Source: Misgurnus anguillicaudatus (taxonomy: Eukaryota > Chordata > Actinopteri > Cypriniformes > Cobitidae). Taken from it: 64,000 bases of DNA. Positions within the stretch are counted from its first letter, which is position 1. Every line of letters starts with the position of its first letter. Below, piece by piece: positions 33,520 through 45,173 of this stretch. Both the position numbers and the translations under genes were made by a program. The DNA is taken from the NCBI RefSeq assembly GCF_027580225.2, contig NC_073352.2, positions 1,676,501 to 1,740,500 on the forward strand. Reading direction: 5' to 3'. The notes beneath the pieces are model-generated. The model had not been told where the DNA came from, made no database searches, and was given only the letters and a program-made list of their open reading frames with translations.

Positions 33520-34080
33520 ACCTGTCCAAGGGGCACCCCGACCCACAGAAAGCTGAGGTCTGAACACAGGCTAGAGATGACACCACGCAGAAAAGATGGA
33601 AATGGAGGACAGACCTGCTCCGTGAGACGTGCAGTTGTGGGGACCGAATATAGTTCCATGCCTAGGAAAGAGATTCTTTGCACAGGGGAGAGCTTGCTGA
33701 TTTTCCAGTTGACCCGAAGCCCCAAACGACATATCTGCCAAGCACTAGGTCCCTGTGAACACACAACTGCTCCAGAGAATGAGCTAAAATCAGCCAGTCG
33801 TCGACACACGAGGAGACAGGGACAAACTGTAGAGGAGGGCCCTGTACTGAAGCGCTAACCTTTCAAAAGCAAACTACAAGAAAAGTCTGTGTTGAGGGAG
33901 GATTACGACATGAAAGTATGCATCCTTCCTGTCTATAGCTGCAAACCAATGTTGGTAGAAAATACATGTACGAATGTATTTCTGTGTGAACATAAATCAT
34001 GAAAATCCAGTATTGGCTGTAATCCCCACCCTTGTTGGGCACTATGAAGTATGGACCGTAAAACCCACGCTTCAAATTGT
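33520..34080 (-). pseudogene. DIRS reverse transcriptase fragment
   Basis: Minus-strand pieces GFYGPYFIVPNKGG (about 34060) and LGLRVNWKISKLSPVQRISF followed by LGMELYSV (about 33630-33720) are typical DIRS RT blocks. The blocks between them (active site) are missing, so this is an internally deleted remnant unrelated by position to the DIRS element at 16.7-22.8 kb. Confidence 0.82.
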
Positions 34081-34084
34081 CCCA

Positions 34085-34952
34085 TTTGAAAGAAGGACAT
34101 CGAACTTCATCTGAAGAATGAAGGGTAGTGAAGGCAGAACAGTGCAGGATAGAAAATGTTGTGTCTGTGCATTGAAATGAAATCGACTCAGGGAAAAGGG
34201 AAATTGCTCTTTTACTGAAAATGTGGCGGCCTGGTGTAAAGACCCCGACCCATAAATGACAGTCTGATCTGCTCCATGGACAGAGTAGAATAAAAGAATA
34301 TGTATTAATAAAAATAAAATATTTTTAATATAGTATTATTTAAAGAATAAAATAGTATGTGCAAGACAGTATACTAAAGACTTAATAAAAACATTAAGGT
34401 GAGCCGGGATGTACAAGAGACTAATGTGCAAACAGGTTGTACACGGTTAATTCTTAGCAGTAATAGATGGCCTAGGGGATGAAGCTTCTCCTAAAGTGTA
34501 ATTTATAGTCGTGTGTAAGTTCTACACCATAGGCTATATGAAGGCTGTCCATAGCTCTGCATAGCCTGTAACAACGTGTCCGTTTTACGCAGACCGCAAG
34601 CGCTGTGATTGGTCTACTAGAACCCCTCCCGTCTGGTCAAAAATATCACATTCCTTTATAGGCATTTCCGCTTACCAAAGTCACTGTTTATTTACCTCCA
34701 TCACTGCTGGTTTTCTCAAATCATACACTGCAGCCACTTCTTCATTTGTGGGTTTACTGGACAAGTTGCTGCTGCTTTGGTGGTTATGCTGGTACTGAGG
34801 GTTACACATGTGTATACTGCCTACCAGCAGTCTGCATGTGTGTTTGCACGTCGATGTGGAGGACGACGACGCAGAAGTATATATGAAAACCAACGCATAG
34901 CCTACGTCATTGCGGCTATGCTGTAGGACCTACGCGCAACTATAATGAGCCT
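34085..34952. other. Mixed decayed repeats
   Basis: The left part (about 34250-34580) resembles a LINE 3' untranslated region on the minus strand (GTGCAAACAGG, GAAGCTTCTCC), judged loosely. The right part (34590-34950), with GTCATTGCGGCTATGCTGTA near 34905, looks like the end of a DNA element I cannot name. No intact gene. Confidence 0.35.
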
Positions 34953-35681
34953 TTAACCCCCAGGGGTCCAAAAACGCGCGACGCGTTTTGACGTGTTTTC
35001 TCCTTATCATAGCAGAATCAACTTAAAATACTCCATCATTAATAATCAAACACTTACGTGTTTGACATCATTTGAAACTCTGAAGGGTCCTCTTTAATTA
35101 GTGTACATTTACAATAACAAGAGATCTTTGTGTTTTTGTCAAATAAAGAAAATAAACAGGGTGCGCATTCAGACATTTCTGTCTCCGCCAGCTGTCTCTC
35201 AAATCAAGTAACAAAAATCAGTTGAAACTCCGCGAATACTTGTCAGACAAACATGAAACACATATCCAAAGAAAGTCTGAAATGTCTACTTTTAAACAAG
35301 CTAATTATAATCAAAAACAAATATTTCCTGTTTATATAATCTGCATTGAAGAAAAAAGAGAGTACAGTTTTTCCTGGCTGAGCTCATTATCTCTAATGCG
35401 GTCACGCCCTCAGGCTGTTGACATGGTAATGAAGAGACGAGCAGTTACAACAATAATAAACAAAGCGTAAAGTTTTATCAGATTTAAAGACTTTACCGCA
35501 TGTTTGGATTATAAACTTTATACACACGTGAGGAATATCTTCATTTATGTCTGGACAATGAGGAAGAGAAGCGTTTCCTAAGAACTTTCCTAAGTTTAAC
35601 GTTACCTAAGAAGAAGAACAATGGAAGACGCAATGGAGAAGGATATATTCCTGAAGAAACTGTAAGTCATTTGTCTTCATT

Positions 35682-36969
35682 AAGTGTGCTTGCAAAAGCA
35701 CACTTATTGTTCTTCTTAAGTTTTATTATTATTTTTCCCGGGTAGATTTTTTTGGCCAGCTCTAGCGATTAGACCGTTTGACACAGAGACACCGTTCAAA
35801 CTTTAAAATGTTCGGGCAGTACCGGTGTAAGTTGCTTGAGAAGATAAGGTCACAGATCGATGTCGTTCTTCCGCCATATTGGATAGAACACAAAACCTTA
35901 AAAAAGTTTCACAGGTCACAAATTTTGTCCAAACTTCACGAAAATCCACATACACGATCCTTGGACCAAGCCTCACAAAAGTTACTAGAAGGATTTTTGA
36001 TTTTCGGAAGCGTTTGCCCGTCACAGCTCAAACTAAATGTGCGTCGACGCCGCCAAAACAGGAAGTAGTTTATATCTTAGGAACGCTTTCACGTATTGAA
36101 ACTAAACTTTGTACATGAATTTGGGTCTCAAATGTGAGGATGCACAACATCAAAAGAAAAAAAAAATTCTAAAATTTTACGCCGCCAAACAGGAAGTAGT
36201 TTATATCTCAGGAACGCTTTCATGTATTGAAACCAAACTTTGTACATGAATTTGGGTTTCCAATGTGAGGATGCACAACATGAAAATAACATTTTTTTTT
36301 CTAAAATTTTACGCCGCCAAACAGGAAGTACTTTATATCTCAGGAACGCTTTCATGTATTGAAACCAAACTTTGTTCATGAATTTGGGTCTCCAATGAGA
36401 GGATGCACAACATCAAAAGAACAATTTTTTTCTAAAATTTTACGCCGCCAAACAGGAAGTAGTTTATATCTCAGGAACGCTTTCACGTATTGAAACCAAA
36501 CTTTGTGCATGAATTTGGGTCTCCAATGTGAGGATGCACAACATCAAAAGAACATTTTGTTTTCTAAAAATTTTACGCCGCCAAACAGGAAGTAGTTTAT
36601 ATCTCAGGAACGCTTTCATATATTAAAACCAAACTTTGTAAATGAATTTGGGTCTCCAATGTGAGGATGCACAACATCAAAAGAAATTTTTTTTTCTAAA
36701 ATTTTACGCCGCCAAACAGGATGTAGTTTATATCTCAGGAATGCTTTCAAATATTGAAACCAAACTTTGTAGATTAATTTGGGTCTCCAATGTGAGGATG
36801 AACAACATCAAAAGAAAAAAAAAATTTCTAAAATTTTACGCCGCCAAACAGGAAGTAGTTTATATCTCAAGAACGCTTTCACGTATTGAAACCAAACTTC
36901 GTACATGAACTTGGGACTCCAATATGAGGATGCACAAACTAAATCTGCGGCACCAGAGCAAGCACACTT
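35682..36969. mobile_element. DNA element with AAGTGTGCTTGC ends and internal minisatellite
   Basis: It begins AAGTGTGCTTGCAAAAGCAC and ends with the inverse GCAAGCACACTT. The left part is unique; most of the right is a tandem array (36045-36950). No coding capacity. A fish non-autonomous DNA transposon, superfamily not assigned. Confidence 0.6.
36045..36950. repeat. Minisatellite, about 130-bp unit, seven copies
   Basis: Units carry GCCGCCAAACAGGAAGTAGT, then TTTATATCTCAGGAACGC, TTGAAACCAAACTTTGTACA, and GATGCACAACATCAAAAGAA followed by a variable A/T run. The unit spacing is about 126-135 bases, varying with the A/T run. Copies differ by point changes. Confidence 0.93.
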
Positions 36970-37739
36970 TTGCAGTTCCTCCGGAAATGCATTTTCTAGT
37001 TTATATTTGCTATCATGTAATATGTTATGGCTTGTGCAGTTCAGCCTACATAAGCAACCTCAGCAGACGGCACGGTTCGGATTTAAAAACGTTCGCATTG
37101 TTTACAAACGAGGGCGCGTGATTTCACGTAATGGCGGATTTCATTGATACATTTCTGTACAGACAGTGTTAGACACAGTTATTAGGGCCCGAGCCCGGGG
37201 TGTGAGGACCCTATTGTTCTTCAAGGAGTTATTATTATTATTATTATTTTTTTCCGACTTCAGCGGGACTTTAGAGGGCCTAAACATACTCGAAAACTCA
37301 TGAAATTTTGCACAGATGTCAAGAGTGATGAAAATGTACATGTGGTGTAGGCTTTGGAATTAGGCGTGGGAAAATGGCTCTATAGCCCCACCTACAAATT
37401 TTCAACGAAGCAGCCCTCGGACTGTGTTTAATGTACAATTACGAAATTTGGTACGCTTCTGTAGCATGACCAGACCTACAAAAAAGTCTCTTGGAGCGAA
37501 GCCGTAAACCAAACAGGAAGTCAGCAACGTACAGACAGAATAGATCAGAGCTCCGTCGAGTTTATCATCCAAATCCTATTTTCTGACTACCTTGTTCCTA
37601 TTTATATAATATAACATATTCGTTTATCTCAAGAATACTTTACCGTGACGACTATTGAGCAGTACTACCACCAAGTGTTAGCATATAGCCCGCTAGCATC
37701 AACAAACAGGTGCCGGTGTGGTTACCATTTGCCGATCTA

Positions 37740-39150
37740 ATGGCAGACTCATCCAATGTATGCTATTCAGACCTGTCCTCACCTGAGCGGGAAGCTGTGG
37801 AGCAGTTGATACCTGGTTATCGCCGATCCTACGCGACGTACATCGCCCAGTTCACCCAGGCTCCAGACGTCCACAAGCGACCGAGGCGTGCAAAAAGCGA
37901 ACACCGTACGCGGTGTAGCTTCACGGACCGCGCTCGAGGGAACGGAGACGCCATCGCCCAGAATGAAAGCGATCGGGAAGCCGTGGAGGAGCTGCTGCCC
38001 GGCCTTCGCAGATTCAGCGTGCCTCACATCACCCTGGCTACACGTCCGCAGGCGATCGGGGCGTGCTGCGAGCGAGCTTCCCTCGCGATGTAGCTTCACG
38101 GACCGCGTCCAGGTGACCGAAGACGCCATCACCCAACATGAAAGCGGTAAGACTCCGCTTGTTATTGTAACCTGCATTACTTGCCACATGTACAGTTTAG
38201 CTTCTTCCATCAGCACAGAGGGGTTTACTTGTGCTAAGTGTATTGAAGTAGTAAGGCTGACGGATAAGATAGCAGAACTAGCAGTGTGCATCCAAACGCT
38301 AGTTGATGACAGCAATACCGCTAATGCTACAAACGCTAATACCACTAATGCTACAAACGCTAATGCCGCTAATGCTACAAACGCTAATGCTACAAACGCT
38401 AATACCGCTAATGCTACAAAAGTTAATACCGCTAATGCTACAAACGCTAATAACGCTAATGCTACAAACACTGTTTCGGGTGCGCCTAGTATTAAACATA
38501 ATACACATAGCTCGGTTCCGTCATCTGAGTCAAGGCGGCCGACTAACTGGGTGACTGTCAGGCAGCACAGTCGTATCCGGTGCCCACCCAAGACCCCCCT
38601 GGTAATTTCTAACAGGTTCGATATTCTAAGCAATAAACCGACTGAGACGTCTGTTAATAGTGCCTTGGTTATTGGAGATTCGATACTTAGAAACGCGAAC
38701 ATTGAGGCACCAGCCACCATAGTCGATTGTATACCGGGAGCCAGGTCTTCAGACATTAGATCAAAACTTAAAGTGCTGGCTAATGCTAAGCGTAAGTTTT
38801 CTAAAATTGTTATTCACGCCGGCACGAATGACACCAGACTCCGCCAGTCGGAGATCACCAAAGATAATATTAAAGAGATATGTGAAATTGCTAAAACAAT
38901 GTCAGACAATGTAATATGCTCTGGTCCCCTCCCCGCCTACCGGGGGGATGAAACTTACAGCAGATCACTGTCTCTTCACGACTGGATGTCAAAATGGTGC
39001 CCTCAGCATAACGTAGGGTTTATAGACAATTGGAAGCATTTCCGGGGGAGACCTGACCTGCTAAAGAGAGATGGCCTCCATCCGTCTCAGGAAGGAAGGG
39101 CGATTCTCTCTATAAATCTGACCAATAGTCTTACTTCTAATACAGTCTGA
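37740..39150 (+). pseudogene. L2 ORF1 (esterase type), frameshifted
   Basis: The same protein as at 48319-49692. Near 38052 two bases present in copy 2 (GA in CTACAGACGTCC) are missing, breaking the frame between the N-terminal region and the zinc-binding region; the downstream frame is open to 39150. The Asn/Thr/Ala repeat is 39 bases longer than in copy 2. The SGNH-type esterase motifs (GDSILR, GTNDTR, DGLHPSQ) are all retained. Confidence 0.92.
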
Positions 39151-39216
39151 CTATCCAGGGTACAGGTCAGGAAACAGACGGATCGGCTTAACCGTCCGTC
39201 TATTAGCTGCCGTGAT

Positions 39217-42037
39217 ATGTCAAGATCACTTATATCCCAGCACTTCGAGTCAATGTTACCAGAATATCAACACATTTCAACTGTATCTGTTCCCCGAACA
39301 AATAAATACAGAGCACCGCTTGCCACATCTGGTACAAATCTGATTAATATAAAATTAGAAAACAATACATTAACAGATGAACCTCGAATGTTAAAATTCG
39401 GCCTTCTTAACATTAGATCGCTTACCAATAAAGAACCTATTGTCAATGAAATAGTTACAGACCAAAACTTAGATGCACTCTGTTTAACAGAAAAAAAAGC
39501 TCTCTTTTGCCTTAGCTACAATCTATAGACCTCCGGGCCACCATGCAGATTTCCTTAAAGAAATAGCAGATTTCCTGTCTGAGCTTGTAGTCACTGTAGA
39601 TAAAGCTCTTATTGTTGGTGATTTTAATATTCATGTGGATAACCCAAAAGATGCATTAGGACGTGCGTTTATGGATGTTCTAAATTCTCTCAATATTAGA
39701 CAAAACATGACAGGGCCAACGCATACTCGTAAGCACACATTAGACTTAATTCTGTCACTCGGACTCAATATTAATGACATCAAAATATCACCTCAGAGTG
39801 ATGCAGTTTCTGACCATTACCTTGTGTCATACACTGTACCTCTAGATAGGATCACTCAATCCACAACATGCTACAGATTAGCCAGAACAATAATTTCCAC
39901 CACTAAAGATAGCTTTATTAGCACTCTTCCAGACCTGGCCCAAATTAAACATGTAGCAGATAACTGTGACGATCTAGATATTGTAATAGAAAACCTAAAC
40001 AATGTCTGTTCTAACACATTGGATGCCGTTGCTCCCATTCGAAAAAAGAGAATCAAAGAAAAACTGCCAGCTCCATGGTATGACCATCACACCGCAGCAC
40101 TCAAAAAGGCAACTAGGAAAATGGAAAGAAATTATAAAAGCACAAAGTTAGAGGTATGGCGTGCAGCATGGAAAGATAGTGTTAAACACTACAGACAGGC
40201 TATTAAAACCGCCAGATATACCTATCTTAGCAAGCTTATAAATGAGAATCATAATAACCCTCGTTTCCTCTTTAGCACAGTTGCAAAACTGACTAGAAAC
40301 AAAAAACAAACAGAAACCAGTAGTAAACTTCAACACAATAGTAACGACTTCATGAACTTCTTTTCTAACAAGATTACGGCTATTAGGGAAAACATCGTAG
40401 CTACCCAGGCAGCCACCACTCTACCCATTAGTTCACTTAACACTAGACTACCATACGAACATCTTGATTCATTTAAACCTACTACAATAGATGAGCTCTC
40501 TAGACTAGTTATATCATCCAAATCATCGTCCTGTATATTAGACCCCGTTCCCACAAAACTACTTAAAGAGGTATTCCCTGTAGTGTCAACCCCGGTTCTA
40601 AATATCTTTAACTCATCACTAGAAATAGGATACGTTCCAACAGCTTTCAAACTAGCAGTTATTAAACCGCTGATTAAAAAACCACAGCTTGATCAGGGAG
40701 AGCTTAATAACTTTAGACCAATCTCAAATCTCCCTTTTCTTTCGAAAATATTAGAAAAGGAAGTGGCAAGCCAGTAACGCACATTCTTGACAAATAATAG
40801 TACGTATGAAAAGTTCCAATCAGGATTCAGGCCCCACCATAGCACAGAGACAGCGTTGCTTAGAGTTACAAATGACCTCCTATTAACATCCGATCGTGGT
40901 GAAATCTCAATTCTTATATTATTAGACCTTAGTGCAGCCTTTGACACAATAGATCACACAATCTTACTCAATAGACTAGAAAACTATGTTGGTATCAGTG
41001 GTCAGGCGCTAGCCTGGTTTAGGTCGTATCTAACCAATCGCTATCACTTTGTTTATGTAAACGAGGAAGAGTCATATCACTCCCTGGTTAAATACGGTGT
41101 ACCGCAGGGATCAGTTCTAGGTCCTATCCTGTTCTCGTTATACATGTTACCCCTAGGAGACATTATCAGGAAACATAACATAAGTTTTCACTGCTATGCG
41201 GATGATACCCAGCTTTACATCTCCTCACATCCCAGCGAAACACACACATTTTCTAAGCTAACAGACTGCCTTAGCGATGTTAGTGACTGGATGGCACATA
41301 ACTTTCTTAAGCTGAACTCCAATAAGACAGAGATACTTATTATTGAACCGAATCGTTACAAACATAATATGTCAGATTACAAGTTGCACATAGATGGCTG
41401 CACTGTGGTGCCATCTTCCACGGTTAGGAACTTAGGTGTGATGTTCGACAGCAACTTATCCTTCGATAGTCATATCGCCAACGTCTGCCGCACAGCATTC
41501 TTCCATCTTAGAAATATCTCGAAAATACGCCATATACTGTCTACATCTGACGCAGAGAAGCTTATCCATGCTTTTATGACCTCTAGAATAGACTATTGTA
41601 ACTCGCTACTCGGGGGATGCCATGCAAATCAAGTAAACAAGCTTCAGCTAGTTCAAAAAGCTTCCGCAAGGGAACTTACTCGATCTAAAAAGTACGACCA
41701 CATAAGCCCAATTCTGGCATCTTTACACTGGCTACCAGTTAAATATCGCATACAATTTAAAATATCACTAATCACCTACAAAGCCTTAAATCGCCTAGCA
41801 CCCTCATATCTTAGAGAATTACTATCAGAATACAATCCATCACGCACACTACGGTCGCAAAATTCTGGTCTCTTGATTATCCCTAGACTATCAAAAGTGT
41901 CTAAAAGTGGAAGATCCTTTTCCTACTTAGCCCCTAAGCTCTGGAATGATTTACCAACCGATGTCCAAGAATCAGACACAGTCGATATTTTTAAATCTAG
42001 ACTTAAAACTTTTCTCTTCAACAAAGCATTCGCATAA
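39217..42037 (+). pseudogene. L2 ORF2 (endonuclease-RT), deleted and stopped
   Basis: Colinear with copy 2 ORF2 at constant offsets of 10542 before and 10748 after about 39495, so exactly 206 bases are missing. The loss starts right after LCLTE and removes part of the endonuclease, shifting the frame. A TTA codon has become TAA at 40775-40777, before the RT core. RT blocks ([44 protein letters not shown]) are otherwise preserved. Confidence 0.93.
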
Positions 42038-42149
42038 TTTGTCTAGTAAAGGTACTTAACTCGAAATAGTTATTTGTACGGAACAAAGCACACGCGGTCA
42101 TAGCACAGACCAACCAAATAAATAAATAAAAACTTTATCTTAACGTATG

Positions 42150-42660
42150 GTCGGATTGCGATTTTGGAACTTTCGTGTGTCTTGTGAATAGGATGCCATA
42201 CAAACCCGTTTGCCACTGAACCTGCATTAACGACGACAGTGGGGCCTCCAGCCTTAGTCAAACGGGTTGGCACGTATGGTTGGGTTGTGATTTTGGCATT
42301 TTCGTGTGTCCTGTGAATAGTATGCCATACAAACCCGTTTGCCACTGAACCTGCATTAACGACGACAGTGGGGCTTCCGGCCTTAGTCAAATGGGTTGGC
42401 ACGTATGGTCGGGTTGCGATTTTGGCGCTTTCATGTGTCTTGTGAATAGTTTCCCATACAGACCCGTTTGCCACTGAACCTGCATTAACGACGACAGTGG
42501 GGCCTCCAGCCTTAGTCAAACGGGTTGACACGTATGGTCAGGTTGCGATGTTGGCGTTTTCTCGTGATCTTGTAAATAGTATGCAATATAGACCCGTTTG
42601 CCACTGAACCTGCATTAACGACGACAGTGGGGTTACAGGCCTTAGTCAAACGGGTCGACA
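42150..42660. repeat. Tandem repeat, about 129-bp unit, four copies
   Basis: Each unit carries CCGTTTGCCACTGAACCTGC, ATTAACGACGACAGTGGGG and CCTTAGTCAAACGGGT. Unit starts near 42211, 42340, 42469 and 42599. On the minus strand the first three to four units form one continuous open frame with a 43-residue peptide repeat (TKAGGPTVVVNAGSVANG core). It lies in the 3' UTR of L2 copy 1. Confidence 0.93.
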
Positions 42661-43879
42661 GGTTTCATTTTCTCTTAAAGATCGGAAGGTGACCCTTAGT
42701 TACCATATATACCGTCGCAGTGGGCCCCCAATTTGCAAAATCCTCAACTGTGGATAATATAATTATGCCGCAATAGTTAGTCTGTCTGAAACTAAGCTGA
42801 TTAAACCACATCACTGTGTGACACTTGCATTACATGTGAACGGCCCCTACGCTAATATGATTTTGTTTTTCTCTCCCTGTCTTGTCCTCGACCCTGAGGA
42901 CAATGGGACAAACAGACCCAGTTCCGGTAGATGTGAAAGTCGACACACCTCTGATCCACTGGTCGTCCCTCAATGTGATGCCCAGCTGATGCCTGACCAA
43001 CGATCACCGGCAGAACCCGCTTAATCTCCGCTTAATCTCCGCGTAATCTCCGCTTAATCTCCTTATCCGCTTATATGTGTGTATATACATGTATATCTCC
43101 CAAGGGTTTTTCCCTCCTAGGACTTTTTATTTTTTATTTCCTCGGCTAAACAACCCGGGGTTTTGTTTTTTCTCCTAGGGGTTTTTTTTAACCCGGGGAG
43201 GTAGCCTGCTTGGGCTTAACTTAGCTTCTTCTTCTAGACGTTACATTAGTAATACGCTCGCTCATAATGTCGAGTCATAGCCGCAGCAAATTTGACTGCT
43301 TATGCTATTTATTATTATGTTGTGCTATCTGTCGTTTTTCTGTGCTTTTACTGCTTCTATTAATGTAAAGCTGCTTTGAAACAATTAAGTATTGTGAAAA
43401 GCGCTATATAAATAAAATTGAATTGAAAAAATTGAAATTGAATTGATTTGGGCGCAGTTTTTGTCATTTCCAGGCATAATACTTTAACTAACTCCTCCTA
43501 CAGTTTTCGTCGGATCATCTTCATATTTGGTGAGTGTCATCTTAAGGCCTTTGTGATGCTAAATTGCGAAGGATTTGAATCTACGTAAAAATTTGTGTCG
43601 GTTCTGGCCCGACAAAGTTTGATATTTTCCCATGAAACAGGAAGTTGCTGGAACTCATGCATACAATGTCCGATCTGTCCCAAATTTCACATGATTGCTA
43701 AGAGTCCTGACCTGAACACATCTACATAACAATTTTCATTTATAGCCATAGCGCCACCAGCTGGCAACCTGAAGGAACATGTTTTAGCGCCACTTTCAAA
43801 TATTCAATGAAGCAGCCCTTGGACTGTGTTTAATGTACATGTACGAATTTCGGTATGCTCATGTATTATTACAACTAAA

Positions 43880-45169
43880 CTAAGCCCTTAGCTCCTCGTG
43901 GGTGCATAGGCCATTGACAAATATCCTCCATTTCACTCTGTTTACAGCTTTTCGCTCAAGCTCTCCCCAGTTGAGCCCACACTTTAACATTTCTGCCTCT
44001 ACACTTCTTCTCCAGTTGTTCCTGGGGCGACCTTGTTTCCTTTTCCCTTGGGGGTTCCATTTCAGGGCTTGTCGAGTGATGTTTGTGGCAGGCTGTCTTA
44101 GGGTGTGTCCAATCCAACTCCACTTCCTCTTGCTGCTCCCACATTGTCCACTGAATTCCATTTCTCTTCCCCTCAGTTGTTTCCCTCATGGCCCAATCAA
44201 TTGCAAGAAGGAAGAGAAATGGTGAGAGAAGACATCCCTGTTTGACACCCGTCTTGACCTCGAAGCTTTGGGAAAGCTGGCCTGCATGCATAACTTTACA
44301 TACAGTGCCATCATACGAGTTCTTAATAAGGTTTATGATCTTGGTGGGGATTCCATAGTATTCCATTAGTTGCCATAGTGTTGTCCGGTCTAAGCTATCA
44401 AAAGCTTTTTCGAATTCAATGAAGTTCATATACAGGGACGCGTTCCATTGAATAGACTGTTCAATGATAATGCGTAGTGTTGCTATGTGATCTGTGCATG
44501 AGCGGTCTTTCCTGAATCCTGCTTGCTGGTCCCGGAGCTTCTTGTCTACAATTTCCTGGAGGCGATTGAGGATGACCCGATTAAAGACCTTACTGGGCAC
44601 TGAAAGTAGTGTAATCCCTCTGTAGTTGTTGCACTTCCTTAGGTCACCCTTTTTTGGTAGTTTCACTATGTGCCCCTCTGCCCATTCTGTGGGTGTCTTC
44701 TCCTCCTCCCAAATTCTCCCAAAGAGGCTGTAGAGCATGTCTGTAGATGTGTTTATATCAGTTTTAAGGGCTTCAGGTGGAATGTTGTCAGGGCCTGCAG
44801 CCTTGCTGGTTTTCAGTTGTTTGATTGCCGCTCTTATTTCAATTTTAGTTGGTCTGTCACACTTGATGTTTAATGGTATCCTGGTTATAGGAATGTGTGG
44901 CCTTTCTGCTGGTGGTGGTCTGTTAAGAACCTCTTGGAAGGGCTCTACCCATCTGTTGAGCTGCTCTTCCGTGGTTGAAAACAGTTGGCCATTCTTGTCC
45001 ATGATTGGTTTGTTACTATGTTGATATGTCCCAGATAATTTCCTTGTAATGTTATAGAGTCCTTTCATGTTTCTTTGAGATGCTGCGAGTTCTGCCTCCT
45101 TGGCTAGCCTGTCTATCTGTGATCTCTTATCCCTCCTAATGTTCTGCCGCACTTCTTTGTGGCACTGGT
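43880..45169 (-). pseudogene. LINE reverse transcriptase, active site deleted
   Basis: A long open minus-strand frame with TSKAAGPDNIPPEALK, KKGDLRKCNNYRGITLL, RDQQAGFRKDRSCTDHIATL, FEKAFDSLDRTTLW and KTGVKQGCLLSPFLFLLAIDW. After NGIQWTMWEQQ the sequence jumps to tail residues: the block containing the F/YADD active-site motif, and probably 100-200 residues, is absent (junction near 44140). A frame change follows, and the tail GHTLRQPATNITRQALKW ... GRPRNNWRRSVEAEM ends at about 43885. The enzyme cannot be functional. Confidence 0.9.
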
Positions 45170-45173
45170 TATA

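Larger units (their letters stand above)
37544..43446 (+). mobile_element. L2-clade LINE, full-length but defective (copy 1)
   Basis: It shares its 5' end (ATCAGAGCTCCGTCGAG), both ORFs and the 3' end (GCTGCTTTGAAACAAT ... GCGCTATATAAATAAA, then TTGAATTGA tail) with copy 2 at 48123-54228. The 3' tail with TTGAA-type repeats is typical of L2 elements. Defects: a 2-base deletion in ORF1, a 206-base deletion and a nonsense change in ORF2. The 3' UTR holds a 129-bp tandem repeat absent from copy 2. Confidence 0.92.

Noticed and set aside
36045..36950. Possible CRISPR array (regular repeats)
   Set aside because: Units are about 130 bases, contiguous, with no unique spacers, in a eukaryotic transposon; it is a minisatellite.
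37779..38756. 325-codon minus-strand open frame opposite L2 ORF1
   Set aside because: Shadow of ORF1 in the antisense frame; it follows the Asn/Thr/Ala repeat (ALAFVALAVL) and appears in both copies with the same offset.
43640..43800. Separate repeat family upstream of the minus-strand LINE
   Set aside because: It is one unit of the same minisatellite found at 54.9-56.1 kb, split away by the LINE insertion.
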